A stretch of 64,000 nt of DNA, from the NCBI RefSeq assembly GCF_004209755.1, contig NZ_CP035913.1, forward strand, positions 2,790,001-2,854,000, given 5' to 3'. The notes beneath the pieces were generated by a model, which made no database searches, had not been told where the DNA came from, and saw only the letters and a list, made by a program, of their open reading frames with translations. This DNA comes from Pseudoduganella lutea. GTDB taxonomy: Bacteria; Pseudomonadota; Gammaproteobacteria; Burkholderiales; Burkholderiaceae_D. Position numbers and translations under genes: made by a program. The first letter of the stretch is position 1. Each line of letters opens with the position of its first letter. Positions 36,597 through 44,592 of this stretch are shown in pieces.

Positions 36597-37493
36597 ATGA
36601 GATATGCACGACTGACGCCGGGCCACGGCTTCAAGCCCGCCAACAGCTTCCTTTACTACCTGCAGCGCATCATCGTTTCCCCTCCCCTGCGCGGACTGTG
36701 CGTACGCATGTTCCGCAATTGGGTACGCGCCCGCCATGGGATCTCGACCCGCGTGTCGGTGCCCGCGCGCCTGCTGTTGCTGGACCGCCTGCACACGGAA
36801 GGCTACGCGTCGCTGGGCAATGTGCTCACGACCGGCCAGTGCGACGACATCCATGGCCATTTCGCCGACAAGATGTTGACGGACCGGCAGGACGCAACGT
36901 CCACGTTCACGCTGGCGCGCGTGCCGCCGGCAGCACGGCTGGCCGAATACAGCCTGCACGACATCGTGCGTTGCCCGCATATCCTGGCGCTGGCCAACGA
37001 CAGCCGGCTGCTGGAACTGGCCGAGCGCTACATTGGCTGCAAGCCCACGATTTCCCAACTGGGTGTGCGCTGGTCGTTTCCTGCGCCGGGACCGCGCTCG
37101 GACCTGCAAACGTTTCACCGCGACTCCGAAGACTGGCGATACTTCAAGGTGATCGTCTACCTGACGGACGTGGGACCGGATGACGGCCCCCATGTCTACG
37201 TGCGCGGCACGCACAAGACACGCGCACCGGTGCGGCTGAAAATCCAGTCCGACGGCGAAATCAGTCGCGAATACGGTGAAGAACGCCTGATCGTCGCCGT
37301 TGGCGAGCGGGGCTTCGGCTTTGCCGTCGATACCGCTGGCGTGCACAAGGGCTCGCCGCCCGTCGCCAAGCCTCGCCTGATGCTGCAGATTCAATATTCG
37401 CTGTTCCGCAGCTATGCCTATGTGTATGAACCGGAACCATACACCGGCTGCTTTCCTTTCGACCCTTACATCAACCGCCTGATCCTGGCCTGA
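36597..37493 (+). CDS. Phytanoyl-CoA dioxygenase (PhyH) family protein
   Basis: The 298-residue protein looks like a non-haem Fe(II)/2-oxoglutarate oxygenase. The iron ligands would be His174 and Asp176 (FHRDSEDW) and His250 (TAGVHKGSPP), with Arg260 (KPRLML) to hold 2-oxoglutarate. FKVIVYLTDVGPDDGPHVYV is the typical strand after the first ligands. Substrate unknown; such proteins in bacteria often modify lipids or small metabolites. The start at 36597 avoids an upstream extension without family likeness. A small antitoxin-like gene follows after 18 bases. Confidence 0.85.
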   Translation: MRYARLTPGHGFKPANSFLYYLQRIIVSPPLRGLCVRMFRNWVRARHGISTRVSVPARLLLLDRLHTEGYASLGNVLTTGQCDDIHGHFADKMLTDRQDATSTFTLARVPPAARLAEYSLHDIVRCPHILALANDSRLLELAERYIGCKPTISQLGVRWSFPAPGPRSDLQTFHRDSEDWRYFKVIVYLTDVGPDDGPHVYVRGTHKTRAPVRLKIQSDGEISREYGEERLIVAVGERGFGFAVDTAGVHKGSPPVAKPRLMLQIQYSLFRSYAYVYEPEPYTGCFPFDPYINRLILA

Positions 37494-37511
37494 CCGAAAG
37501 ACTCCCCGCCC

Positions 37512-37727
37512 ATGACGACGATCGAAATCAACCTCCCGCGCGACCTGGCCGAAGAAGCGGCCGAACTGGGCCTGCTGAAATCGCAGGTGGTGGCCGACTT
37601 GCTGCGCGACGAAATTCGCCGACGTACTTTTTCCGACCTGATCGAACATGGCGGCTACGCGACAAATGGCTTTGCGGCGCCGGAGGAACCAGATCGCGTT
37701 GCACCAGCGAGGCGCCGAAAGGGATGA
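37512..37727 (+). CDS. Antitoxin-like small protein without a partner
   Basis: The 71-residue protein MTTIEINLPRDLAEEAAELG... begins with a short strand and helices like the N-terminal DNA-binding part of type II antitoxins (ribbon-helix-helix or related) and continues with LLKSQVVADLLRDEIRRRTF. A toxin gene would be expected directly after it, but the next ~135 bases to the end of the MBL gene hold no convincing toxin reading frame. It may be an orphan or solitary regulator. The last ~20 residues are low in pattern. Confidence 0.6.
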   Translation: MTTIEINLPRDLAEEAAELGLLKSQVVADLLRDEIRRRTFSDLIEHGGYATNGFAAPEEPDRVAPARRRKG

Positions 37728-37861
37728 AATCCGCGCCATGCCGATGTCACCATTGCACGGGGCTCCAGCGCCCGCCGCCATCGGACGTGCGCCCCCCAAG
37801 CAACCATGCCGTGGCAGCAACCGATCCTTCACGATTTCCATTCCAGCCACATCGGCTGGCT

Positions 37862-38869
37862 TCAGCGCGTGACGGCAGCTTGCCACCAGCGGCCGCCGGC
37901 ATGCGCCTCGGCCAGATCCAAGGCCTGGCCGATCAGCGGCGTGGCAAGTCGCTGGCCTGCCTCGTCGGCAAGCGCGGCAATGCGGTCGAGCGGTTCGTGC
38001 CAGGCGTGGAAGGCCAGGTCGAATGTGCCGTTATGGATTGGCATCAGCACATTCCCCCGCAGGTCGATGTGGGCTTGCAGGGTTTGCTCCGGCTGCATAT
38101 GCACATCCGGCCACTGTTCGTCGTAGGCGCCGGTTTCGATCATCGTCAGGTCAAACGGGCCGAAGCGGTCGCCGATCGCCTTGAAACCGCGGAAGTAGCC
38201 GGAGTCGCCACTGAAGAATACACGGCGTTCACGCCCGGCGATGACCCACGAGCACCACAGCGTGCTGTTGCCGTCCGCCAGGCCGCGGCCGGAAAAATGC
38301 TGCGCCGGCGTGCAGGTGAGTTCGACATTGCCCAGCTTGATGGAACGCCACCAGTCCAGTTGCCGTACCTTCGCGGCTGGAATGCCCCAGGTGACGAGCC
38401 GGTCGCCGACCCCGAGCGGTGCGATGAAATGCCGCGTCTTCGCCGCCAGCACCGCGATCGCGCCACGGTCCAGGTGATCATAATGGTCGTGCGACAGGAT
38501 AACGCCCGCGAGCGGCGGCAATTCCTCAAGCGTCAGCGGCGGTGCATGGAAGCGTACCGGCCCCAGCCAACTGAACGGCGAGGCCCGGCGCGCAAAGACC
38601 GGATCGGTCAGCCACAGGTCGCCTTCCAGTTTCAGCAACACGGTCGAATGCCCGAGCCGCCACACGGTGTGATCCGGCGCTGCCTCGATGGCCGCGTGCG
38701 TCATGGCCCGCACTGGCACCGGCGCAGCCGGGACGGTACCAGGAGGTTTGTTAAACAATGCGCGCCACATGATTCCCAGCATTTTGCCCAAGCCGCTGCG
38801 ATGCATCCGGGCTGGATTGCGGAAACGGCCATTCTGGATTTGCGGTGAAGCATGGGCGATGGTGGGCAT
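37862..38869 (-). CDS. MBL-fold metal-dependent hydrolase (NAPE-PLD/RomA-like)
   Basis: The 335-residue protein shows the metallo-beta-lactamase core: GHSTVLLKLEGDLWLTDPV, the zinc motif SHDHYDHLDRGAI, TCTPAQHFSGRGL, FFSGDSGYF and MPIHNGTFDLAFH. The PxxFxRRASPFxW-type stretch and the WSxxHFSGRG-like segment place it with NAPE-phospholipase-D-like/RomA proteins rather than true beta-lactamases. The start follows AGGAATACC. It is divergent from the TetR gene across 115 bases with clear operators, so it is probably repressed by that protein. Confidence 0.9.
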   Translation of the reverse strand: MPTIAHASPQIQNGRFRNPARMHRSGLGKMLGIMWRALFNKPPGTVPAAPVPVRAMTHAAIEAAPDHTVWRLGHSTVLLKLEGDLWLTDPVFARRASPFSWLGPVRFHAPPLTLEELPPLAGVILSHDHYDHLDRGAIAVLAAKTRHFIAPLGVGDRLVTWGIPAAKVRQLDWWRSIKLGNVELTCTPAQHFSGRGLADGNSTLWCSWVIAGRERRVFFSGDSGYFRGFKAIGDRFGPFDLTMIETGAYDEQWPDVHMQPEQTLQAHIDLRGNVLMPIHNGTFDLAFHAWHEPLDRIAALADEAGQRLATPLIGQALDLAEAHAGGRWWQAAVTR

Positions 38870-38915
38870 GGTATTCCTGTTGGCTGGACGCTATTGAACG
38901 CACATTAAATGTACA

Positions 38916-38930
38916 CTACACAGTGTAGTT
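38916..38930. promoter_or_regulatory. Operator 1 in the MBL/TetR divergent region
   Basis: ACTACACAGTGTAGT is a perfect 15-base palindrome midway between the two divergent genes. A TetR dimer site is the natural reading. Confidence 0.65.
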
Positions 38931-38962
38931 TCAAGTGTAGCGCTGGCACGCGGAAAAGTAAA

Positions 38963-38977
38963 CTACCCGGTGTAAAA
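38963..38977. promoter_or_regulatory. Operator 2 close to the tetR start
   Basis: ACTACCCGGTGTAAA repeats the half-sites of operator 1 (ACTAC and GTGTA) with the same spacing and ends 7 bases before the tetR ATG, so binding would also block tetR translation initiation or transcription. Confidence 0.55.
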
Positions 38978-38984
38978 TGACGGC

Positions 38985-39590
38985 ATGACCACTACCCGCC
39001 TGACCGACCGCAAGCGCTCTGCCATCGTGCAGGCGGCAATCGCCGAGTTTCGTGCCAACGGCTTTGATGCGACGTCGATGGACCGCGTGGCCGCCACGGC
39101 CGGCGTATCGAAACGAACCGTCTACAATCACTTCCCCAGCAAGGACGACCTGTTCGCGCAGATCCTCGAAGAGTTATGGGATTGCACTGCCGCCACCGCC
39201 CCGGCGTCTTACTGCGCCGATCGGCCGCTGCGAGGCCAACTGATGGATTTGCTGCGGCAAAAAATGGGGTTGCTGCGCGACCCCTACTTCCTTGATCTGG
39301 CGCGGGTAGCGATCGCCGAAGCGATCCACACGCCCGAGCGGGCTCGCAGCATGGTGGCAAAACTGTCGCAAAAGGAAGAAGGCGCCGCGGCACTGCTGCG
39401 CGCCGCCCAGGCAGATGGCAAGCTGAAACCGGGGGATCCGGCCTTCATGGCCAATGTGCTGCAGGGTCAGCTGAAAACTTTTGCTTTCTGGCCGCAGGTG
39501 GCAATGGGCCAGCCGGCATTGGACGCGGCACAGGAAGCGGCCATCGTCGAGACGGCCATCGACATGTTCCTGTGCTACTGGGGCAAATAG
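38985..39590 (+). CDS. TetR/AcrR-family repressor
   Basis: The 201-residue protein carries a TetR HTH at residues ~12-58 (AIVQAAIAEFRANGFDATSM, then AGVSKRTVYNHFPSKDDLFA) and a C-terminal ligand domain of the type seen in AefR-like regulators (LLRDPYFLDLARVAIAEAIH). It is divergent from the MBL hydrolase with two like palindromes between, which argues for control of both genes. Confidence 0.93.
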   Translation: MTTTRLTDRKRSAIVQAAIAEFRANGFDATSMDRVAATAGVSKRTVYNHFPSKDDLFAQILEELWDCTAATAPASYCADRPLRGQLMDLLRQKMGLLRDPYFLDLARVAIAEAIHTPERARSMVAKLSQKEEGAAALLRAAQADGKLKPGDPAFMANVLQGQLKTFAFWPQVAMGQPALDAAQEAAIVETAIDMFLCYWGK

Positions 39591-39600
39591 CAGTCGCCGA

Positions 39601-40932
39601 TCAGGCGTACGGGATGTAATCGAAGCCGTTGCCGATCACGCTGGCCAGGGCATCGCGATTTTCAAAGCCTTCGCTGAAATCCCTCAACACAGTGGCGCGG
39701 TCGCCCCCCTTGTTGAGCACATCGAGCCAGTACTCGTAGCCAGCCTGCTCCGGTGGGCGATGCAGGATGTTCTGGTACAGACCGGCGACGAGCGTGCCAT
39801 TGTCCGGGTTGCTGCCCTGATAGATCGCGGCAAATTCCGGGCTGGCAAGGAAGCTGGCCGCGACATCGCGCAAGCTGACGCCATCATCCAGGACCGAAAT
39901 CCAGTAACCCAGGCCGACCGCATCCGGTACGCGGTTGAATGCGGCCTGGTATAGCCGGTAAGCGGCACCGCCGTTGCCGTCGATATCCAGTGCCACGTCA
40001 ACGTTGTCGAATGTCATCCGCTCGATGTTGCGCAGTACGTCCGTGCCTTCCGTGCCCGTGACCGAGAAACCCTGGTCGGTACGGCTGATGCGGTACCCAG
40101 CGCGGTTCTCGAGATATGCTGCATAGTCCAGCCCGGCTCCACCATCGATCGTGTCGTTTCCGTTCAGGCCTGCCAGGAGATCCATGCCCGTAGTGCCAAC
40201 GAGCTGATCACCTGACGTGGTGCCGACCAGCATGCGCCCCTGCGCATCGATGCCGAAATTGCCGCCGATCCCATCTCCGCCATATAGCCAGCCGAGGGCC
40301 GCCAGGTCGAAGGGACGATATTCCGAATAGAACCGGCCAGACGAATCGTACGACATCAGCGTATTGCTTGTGCTGTCGAGGCTGGTTGGCAGCTGGATGG
40401 CATCTTCGAACGGATGCTTCAGGCCAAGCATGTGGCCCAGTTCGTGCAACAGCGTCTCATACCCCTCCGAGCCGGAGGCAAGCGTGCTGTTGTAGTCGGC
40501 ATATTCCGCGTTGTCGAGGTAAACCACGCCGTCGAGCTCGTAGCGGGTGATCGTGCCCGCACCGTCTTCCCAGTACTGGGAGCGCCAGTTGAACGAGCCG
40601 ACGACACGTTCAGTGGTGATGGAAGCGTTGGCGAAATGCACGTCGGCTTCGGCAGGGCCTGTCTCCAGGAACTGGATGCCGGTAATCTCGGACAGGTAAG
40701 CCAGCGCTCCCCGAGTAGCGCTCTGCTGCAGTGCAGTAAATCCGGTTGCCGTGCCGGACACGATATTCTCGGCCGCCGGCAGGATGTCGCCGGCCAGCGA
40801 AAAACTGTAGCGGATGGTGTTGTACGGAATATCGGTAACCGCGGTCCAGTTCAACCCTCCCCGGTTCAGTAGCGCGTCGATATGGATGTTGCCGGATAAC
40901 GGGACATTGCGGATGTCGGATAGCGTAGCCAC
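39601..40932 (-). CDS. Serralysin-like zinc metalloprotease with DUF4214 domain
   Basis: The 443-residue protein has the metzincin motif HELGHMLGLKHP (His163, 167, 173) and a later Met-turn LMSYDSSGR, as in M10 serralysins. After the catalytic part lies a short RTX-like calcium-binding stretch (GLNGNDTIDGGAGLDY, about 254-269), then a DUF4214 domain (YRLYQAAFNRVPDAVGLGYW and LYQNILHRPPEQAGYEYW). No Sec signal is present; such proteins leave by type I secretion. The GTG at 40932 is preferred: AAGGAAA lies 7 bases before it, while the ATG at 40971 has no site. No transporter genes are nearby. Confidence 0.88.
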   Translation of the reverse strand: MATLSDIRNVPLSGNIHIDALLNRGGLNWTAVTDIPYNTIRYSFSLAGDILPAAENIVSGTATGFTALQQSATRGALAYLSEITGIQFLETGPAEADVHFANASITTERVVGSFNWRSQYWEDGAGTITRYELDGVVYLDNAEYADYNSTLASGSEGYETLLHELGHMLGLKHPFEDAIQLPTSLDSTSNTLMSYDSSGRFYSEYRPFDLAALGWLYGGDGIGGNFGIDAQGRMLVGTTSGDQLVGTTGMDLLAGLNGNDTIDGGAGLDYAAYLENRAGYRISRTDQGFSVTGTEGTDVLRNIERMTFDNVDVALDIDGNGGAAYRLYQAAFNRVPDAVGLGYWISVLDDGVSLRDVAASFLASPEFAAIYQGSNPDNGTLVAGLYQNILHRPPEQAGYEYWLDVLNKGGDRATVLRDFSEGFENRDALASVIGNGFDYIPYA

Positions 40933-41004
40933 TAAAATTTCCTTGTTTTTGCAAATTTGGCAAGTATTCACGAGTGGCGCCTGCCAGTCAACCTCCGCCT
41001 CATG

Positions 41005-42090
41005 CTAGCTGAACCGTACCGCATACACGGGCGGCAAATGGGCCGCGATGGTGTGCCACCTGGCACCGCCATCGTCGGACAGCCACAGGCTGCCCGTCGT
41101 CGACCCCATCAACAGCATGGCGCCATCGTCGGCCACCGCCAGCCCGTGCCGATACACGAGATCATAGCAATCCCGTTGCGGCAGGCCGTCGCGCTGCGTA
41201 TCGAATGTGGCGCCGCCATCGCGCGTGCGGTTCACTGCCAGCGCGGCACCGACAGGCACCCGCTGCTGGTCTGCAATGGCCGGCACGAACCATGCTGTGC
41301 GTCCGTCGGTGGGATGGGCCGCGACGGCAAAGCCGAACGACGATGCCGGCGCCTGCAATTCTTCCCAGTGGCCGCCGTTGTCCTCCGACCGCCAGATGCC
41401 GCTATGGTGCTGGCACCACAGCACGTCGGGTGCGCCGGCGCAGCGGACGATGCGATGCGGATCCTGGGCCGCGCCATCGTGTACCAGTTCGGGCGGCATA
41501 TAGCGCGCCGCCATGCCTTGCGTACGGAGCGCCCACGTCTTGCCGCCATCATTCGTCAGCCACGCGCCGCCGCATGACACGCCAACCAGTATGCTGGCGC
41601 TGTCGCGCGGATCGACGCAGATACTGTGCATGCCCGGGGTGTCGTAGCCGCCGCCAAACCATTCGGCGCGCCCGGGAACGTGCCACAAGGATTCGACCAG
41701 CGCCCAGCTTTCGCCGCGGTCGTGCGAGCGGAAAAGCCCACCCGGCAAGGTGCCGGCCCACAACACGCCGGGCTGGTCCGGCCCGCCCGCTTCCAGCGAC
41801 CAGATCTGCTTCAGGGTCCAGTCGGTCTTGTCATCGCTGTCGTCCGGCTTGGGCGGATACACGGGCACGGCAACTTCCTGCCACGCCAGGCTGCCGGCAT
41901 CGCGCCGATGCAGCTTGGCGCCGAAGTGGCCCAGGCTCAGCGCCGCGTAGGTGGTCCCGTCGCGCTGGTCGTGCAGCACGATCGAGACCGGATCGCCGGG
42001 AAAATGCGGCGCGGACAACATCCACGCGCCTTCCTGCTTCGTCAGTTCGAACAACCCCTTGCGAGTGGCAATGAATGCGTGGCGCGCCAT
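41005..42090 (-). CDS. BNR/sialidase-fold beta-propeller protein
   Basis: The 361-residue cytosolic protein is built of repeats with Asp-box form (TRDGGATF, SDDGGARW, NDGGKTWALR, SHDRGESW, SEDNGGHWEE), so it should fold as a beta-propeller like sialidases and plant photosystem factor HCF136. No signal peptide is seen. Catalytic sialidase residues cannot be assigned. It lies one base after the stop of the MoaD-like gene, so the two are made together. I recall this pairing from many bacterial genomes, but its function is not known to me. Confidence 0.85.
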   Translation of the reverse strand: MARHAFIATRKGLFELTKQEGAWMLSAPHFPGDPVSIVLHDQRDGTTYAALSLGHFGAKLHRRDAGSLAWQEVAVPVYPPKPDDSDDKTDWTLKQIWSLEAGGPDQPGVLWAGTLPGGLFRSHDRGESWALVESLWHVPGRAEWFGGGYDTPGMHSICVDPRDSASILVGVSCGGAWLTNDGGKTWALRTQGMAARYMPPELVHDGAAQDPHRIVRCAGAPDVLWCQHHSGIWRSEDNGGHWEELQAPASSFGFAVAAHPTDGRTAWFVPAIADQQRVPVGAALAVNRTRDGGATFDTQRDGLPQRDCYDLVYRHGLAVADDGAMLLMGSTTGSLWLSDDGGARWHTIAAHLPPVYAVRFS

Positions 42091-42091
42091 G

Positions 42092-42361
42092 TCAGCCTCC
42101 GGAAAGTGCCTGCAGGATGTGGATGGTGGAACCAGGCCGGAGAGGATCGTCCAGCAAGGCACGATCACGACAGCGCCGGCCATCGACGAAGGCAACGACG
42201 TTGGCGCGCAGACGGCCCTGATCATCGAGCACATAGGCCGTCAGGCGCGGGTGGGCGGTGGCCACCGCATCGAGCGCGTTGCGCAATGTCGTGGCATCTG
42301 TCTCGAACTGGGGCACAGGCAAGAAGCGCGCCAGTTGTTGCGTGAAGATGATGAGCGCCAA
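42092..42361 (-). CDS. MoaD/ThiS-family ubiquitin-like sulfur carrier
   Basis: The 89-residue protein has the beta-grasp pattern of MoaD/ThiS (FTQQLARFLPVP near the start, ATLRNALDAVATAHPRL-like helix, NVVAFVDGR, LRPGSTIHILQALSGG) and ends in the exposed di-glycine that is thiocarboxylated. No moaE, moeB or thiG-like gene lies near, so it is not part of a standard molybdopterin or thiamine locus. It is the first gene of a two-gene unit with the BNR protein. Confidence 0.85.
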   Translation of the reverse strand: MALIIFTQQLARFLPVPQFETDATTLRNALDAVATAHPRLTAYVLDDQGRLRANVVAFVDGRRCRDRALLDDPLRPGSTIHILQALSGG

Positions 42362-42459
42362 GGGTAATCGCCTCCGGGTTGGACGATTCTAGCGCGGTTG
42401 CCGGCCGGGTTGGCCTACAATGAAGTACTGACGGACGGAAAGCAACACGGGAGCTGCCA

Positions 42460-42774
42460 ATGTCGATTACCCAGCAGGAACTGGAAACGCTGATGCAGGA
42501 GGTCGAGCAGGAAGATCCGATCGATTTCGCCGACCTGCCCTTTGACGAGAAGGACTTGCGCGGCATCGTCGCCAGCCGTCTGTGCGAGATGGCTGGGGCG
42601 ATGGAGTCGTTCAGCGAAGCCGACCGGCAGATGACGTTGCTGGCCGTGTCCGCCAAGCTCGTGCTGGAAAACCTCGTGCTGCACGTGCAGCTGCTGCGCC
42701 GTCACGGCCAACCGTTGAACGAGCAGACCGAGGCGCTGCTGGCCCGGCTGCGCAAACCGGGCAGCACGGACTGA
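42460..42774 (+). CDS. Small acidic protein of unknown function
   Basis: The 104-residue protein is acidic and probably all helical (MSITQQELETLMQEVEQEDP, LCEMAGAMESFSEADRQMTL, LVLENLVLHVQLL). The codon pattern fits a real gene: the other frames are interrupted. It stands alone on the plus strand between two minus-strand units. I recognise no family. Confidence 0.65.
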   Translation: MSITQQELETLMQEVEQEDPIDFADLPFDEKDLRGIVASRLCEMAGAMESFSEADRQMTLLAVSAKLVLENLVLHVQLLRRHGQPLNEQTEALLARLRKPGSTD

Positions 42775-42826
42775 CCGCTCGCGCATCACAGGTTCGGCGA
42801 GCGGCACTCCAGCCGTAAGATCGGGA

Positions 42827-43117
42827 CTACGGGAGTTTGCGCGCCGCCGGCGCAATCAGCGTAATGTCGGTTTCCGCCATTGCCACGCATGGCAGCACGT
42901 CATGCGCTTGCCGCTCGTCGAACGACAAGCCGGGCCATTCGACCAGGTAACGCACACGGCCGCCATCGCTGCCGCACAGGCAGGTACGGCAGGTACCATT
43001 GCGGCACGAACTGGGCAGGCGGATACCGGCGCGCTCGGCGGCATGCAACAGGGTTTCGCCTTCTTCCGCGTCGAACTCGAACTCCTTGGGCAAGATGCGG
43101 ATACGGTACACCGCCAT
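42827..43117 (-). CDS. Plant-type [2Fe-2S] ferredoxin
   Basis: The 96-residue protein has the full cluster motif: Cys38, Cys43, Cys46 (SSCRNGTCRTC) and Cys77 (LPCVAM), in the order C-x4-C-x2-C-xn-C of plant-type ferredoxins. It carries single electrons between redox enzymes. Its ATG overlaps the stop of the flippase (TGATG at 43117), so it is the last gene of the exopolysaccharide run. No reductase or oxygenase partner is in that run, which makes its presence odd. Confidence 0.93.
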   Translation of the reverse strand: MAVYRIRILPKEFEFDAEEGETLLHAAERAGIRLPSSCRNGTCRTCLCGSDGGRVRYLVEWPGLSFDERQAHDVLPCVAMAETDITLIAPAARKLP

Positions 43118-44565
43118 CAGGCCACCTGTCGCTTGCGACGCAGCATGCTCCAGATCTCAACGACGGCGGCGCGATTGAGCAGGCAGCTGGCGGCCACGTA
43201 ACCTACCGCGCCGGCGCCAACCTGGATAGCCAGCGCGATGCGGCGATCGGCCATGTCGTCGAGCATGCCGTGCACACCTGTCACGGCCGCGCACATGGCG
43301 GCACCGGACAGCATTGCCGGCAACATCCGCAGCGCCACTTCGCCCATTGTCAGGCCGATCACGCCCAGCATGCGATGCATGTTGATCAGCAGGACGACCG
43401 GGTACACCAGTGCCCAGGCCATGGCCACGCCGAAGATGCCCCAGTGCGTGCCAGCATAGAACGCGATCGGCATCAGCGTGCAGGCCACGATACCGTTCTG
43501 CAACGCGATACCGGGCCGGCCGACCGCATCGGTGACGGCGGGAAGGAACTGCACCACGGTGCGGAAGGGCATGATCAATGCCAGCACACGTAGTGGCAGG
43601 ATCGCTTCTTCCCAATGCTTGCCGAGGAAGACCAGCACGATATCGCTGGCGGTGGCGGCCATGCCCCACAGGATGGGGAACGCGACCAGCGATACAAGCT
43701 CGAACGCCTTCAGCAACTGGCGGCCGATGGCGGCGCGGTCGTTCTGGTAACGCGCAAGGGCCGGGAATGCGACCTGGTTCAGGATGCCGGAGACCCGTTG
43801 CACCGGCAGACTGGCCAGGTGCAGCGCCACCGAGTACACGCCGAGGATTTCGCCACCCAGCGTGCGGCCGATGATCACCGTATCGGCTTGCGTGAAAAAG
43901 AACCACAGGAAGCGCGAAGCGGAGATCTTGCCGCCGAAGGTGAACAGCTCACGCATGCCATGCCAGGAGAACAGCGGCATGTGCGGGAACGGCGCGACGA
44001 TGTTAACCGCGACCGTGCGGTAAACCGCGGCGACGAGGATGCCCAGCGCAAGCGACCACACACCCATGCCCCACCAGGCCAGCGCCAGCGTGACGAAGGC
44101 GGTGAGCACGGATTGCGACAGGTCCAGCAGCGAGCGGGCCCGGAAGTTCAGGCCGCGCTGCAGTATGACTTCGGACACAAGGCCAAATGGCGCCAGCACG
44201 AACTGCAGCGACATGAGCCGGATCAGGTTGGCCAGATTCGGTTCGGCAAAGAAACGCTCGGCCAGCGGCGCGCAGGCGACCAGCAACAGCATCACCGTGA
44301 AATTGACCACCATGAACAAGCCAAAAGCCTGACGCAACTTCTGGGTGCTGACTTCCTTGGCCTGTACCAGCGCTGGCGCCAGGCCCATTTCAACGAACAT
44401 CGCGCACCACGCGAGGAACACGGAAGCCATTGCCATCAAGCCGTAATCGGCCGGCACCAGCATCCGCATCACGATGATCGTGATGACCCAGCTGATGATC
44501 TGGCTGGCGAACTTGGCGCCGGCAACCCATTTGAGTCCGTGCAGGACGTCCTTCTTCAATGACAT
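43117..44565 (-). CDS. Wzx-type polysaccharide flippase
   Basis: The 482-residue protein is a MATE/MOP superfamily lipopolysaccharide flippase with about 12-14 membrane helices, starting KKDVLHGLKWVAGAKFASQI and MLVPADYGLMAMASVFLAW, with AFPALARYQNDRAAIGRQLL in the middle. It should turn lipid-linked repeat units across the inner membrane for the exopolysaccharide made by this cluster. It lies 27 bases after the deacetylase gene and overlaps the ferredoxin gene. Confidence 0.93.
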   Translation of the reverse strand: MSLKKDVLHGLKWVAGAKFASQIISWVITIIVMRMLVPADYGLMAMASVFLAWCAMFVEMGLAPALVQAKEVSTQKLRQAFGLFMVVNFTVMLLLVACAPLAERFFAEPNLANLIRLMSLQFVLAPFGLVSEVILQRGLNFRARSLLDLSQSVLTAFVTLALAWWGMGVWSLALGILVAAVYRTVAVNIVAPFPHMPLFSWHGMRELFTFGGKISASRFLWFFFTQADTVIIGRTLGGEILGVYSVALHLASLPVQRVSGILNQVAFPALARYQNDRAAIGRQLLKAFELVSLVAFPILWGMAATASDIVLVFLGKHWEEAILPLRVLALIMPFRTVVQFLPAVTDAVGRPGIALQNGIVACTLMPIAFYAGTHWGIFGVAMAWALVYPVVLLINMHRMLGVIGLTMGEVALRMLPAMLSGAAMCAAVTGVHGMLDDMADRRIALAIQVGAGAVGYVAASCLLNRAAVVEIWSMLRRKRQVA

Positions 44566-44592
44566 GCGGCGATGTTCCTTGTTATTTCTTTG

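Noticed and set aside
36480..37886. Minus-strand frame of 468 codons over the PhyH-type gene
   Set aside because: Antisense shadow; the plus-strand frame has the iron-binding residues.
37724..38848. Plus-strand frame that could be a toxin partner of the antitoxin-like gene
   Set aside because: It is mostly the antisense of the MBL hydrolase and shows no toxin motif.
37862..38869. Reading the MBL protein as a beta-lactamase or a quorum-quenching lactonase
   Set aside because: The first domain motifs match the NAPE-PLD/RomA-like group; lactonase-specific residues could not be shown.
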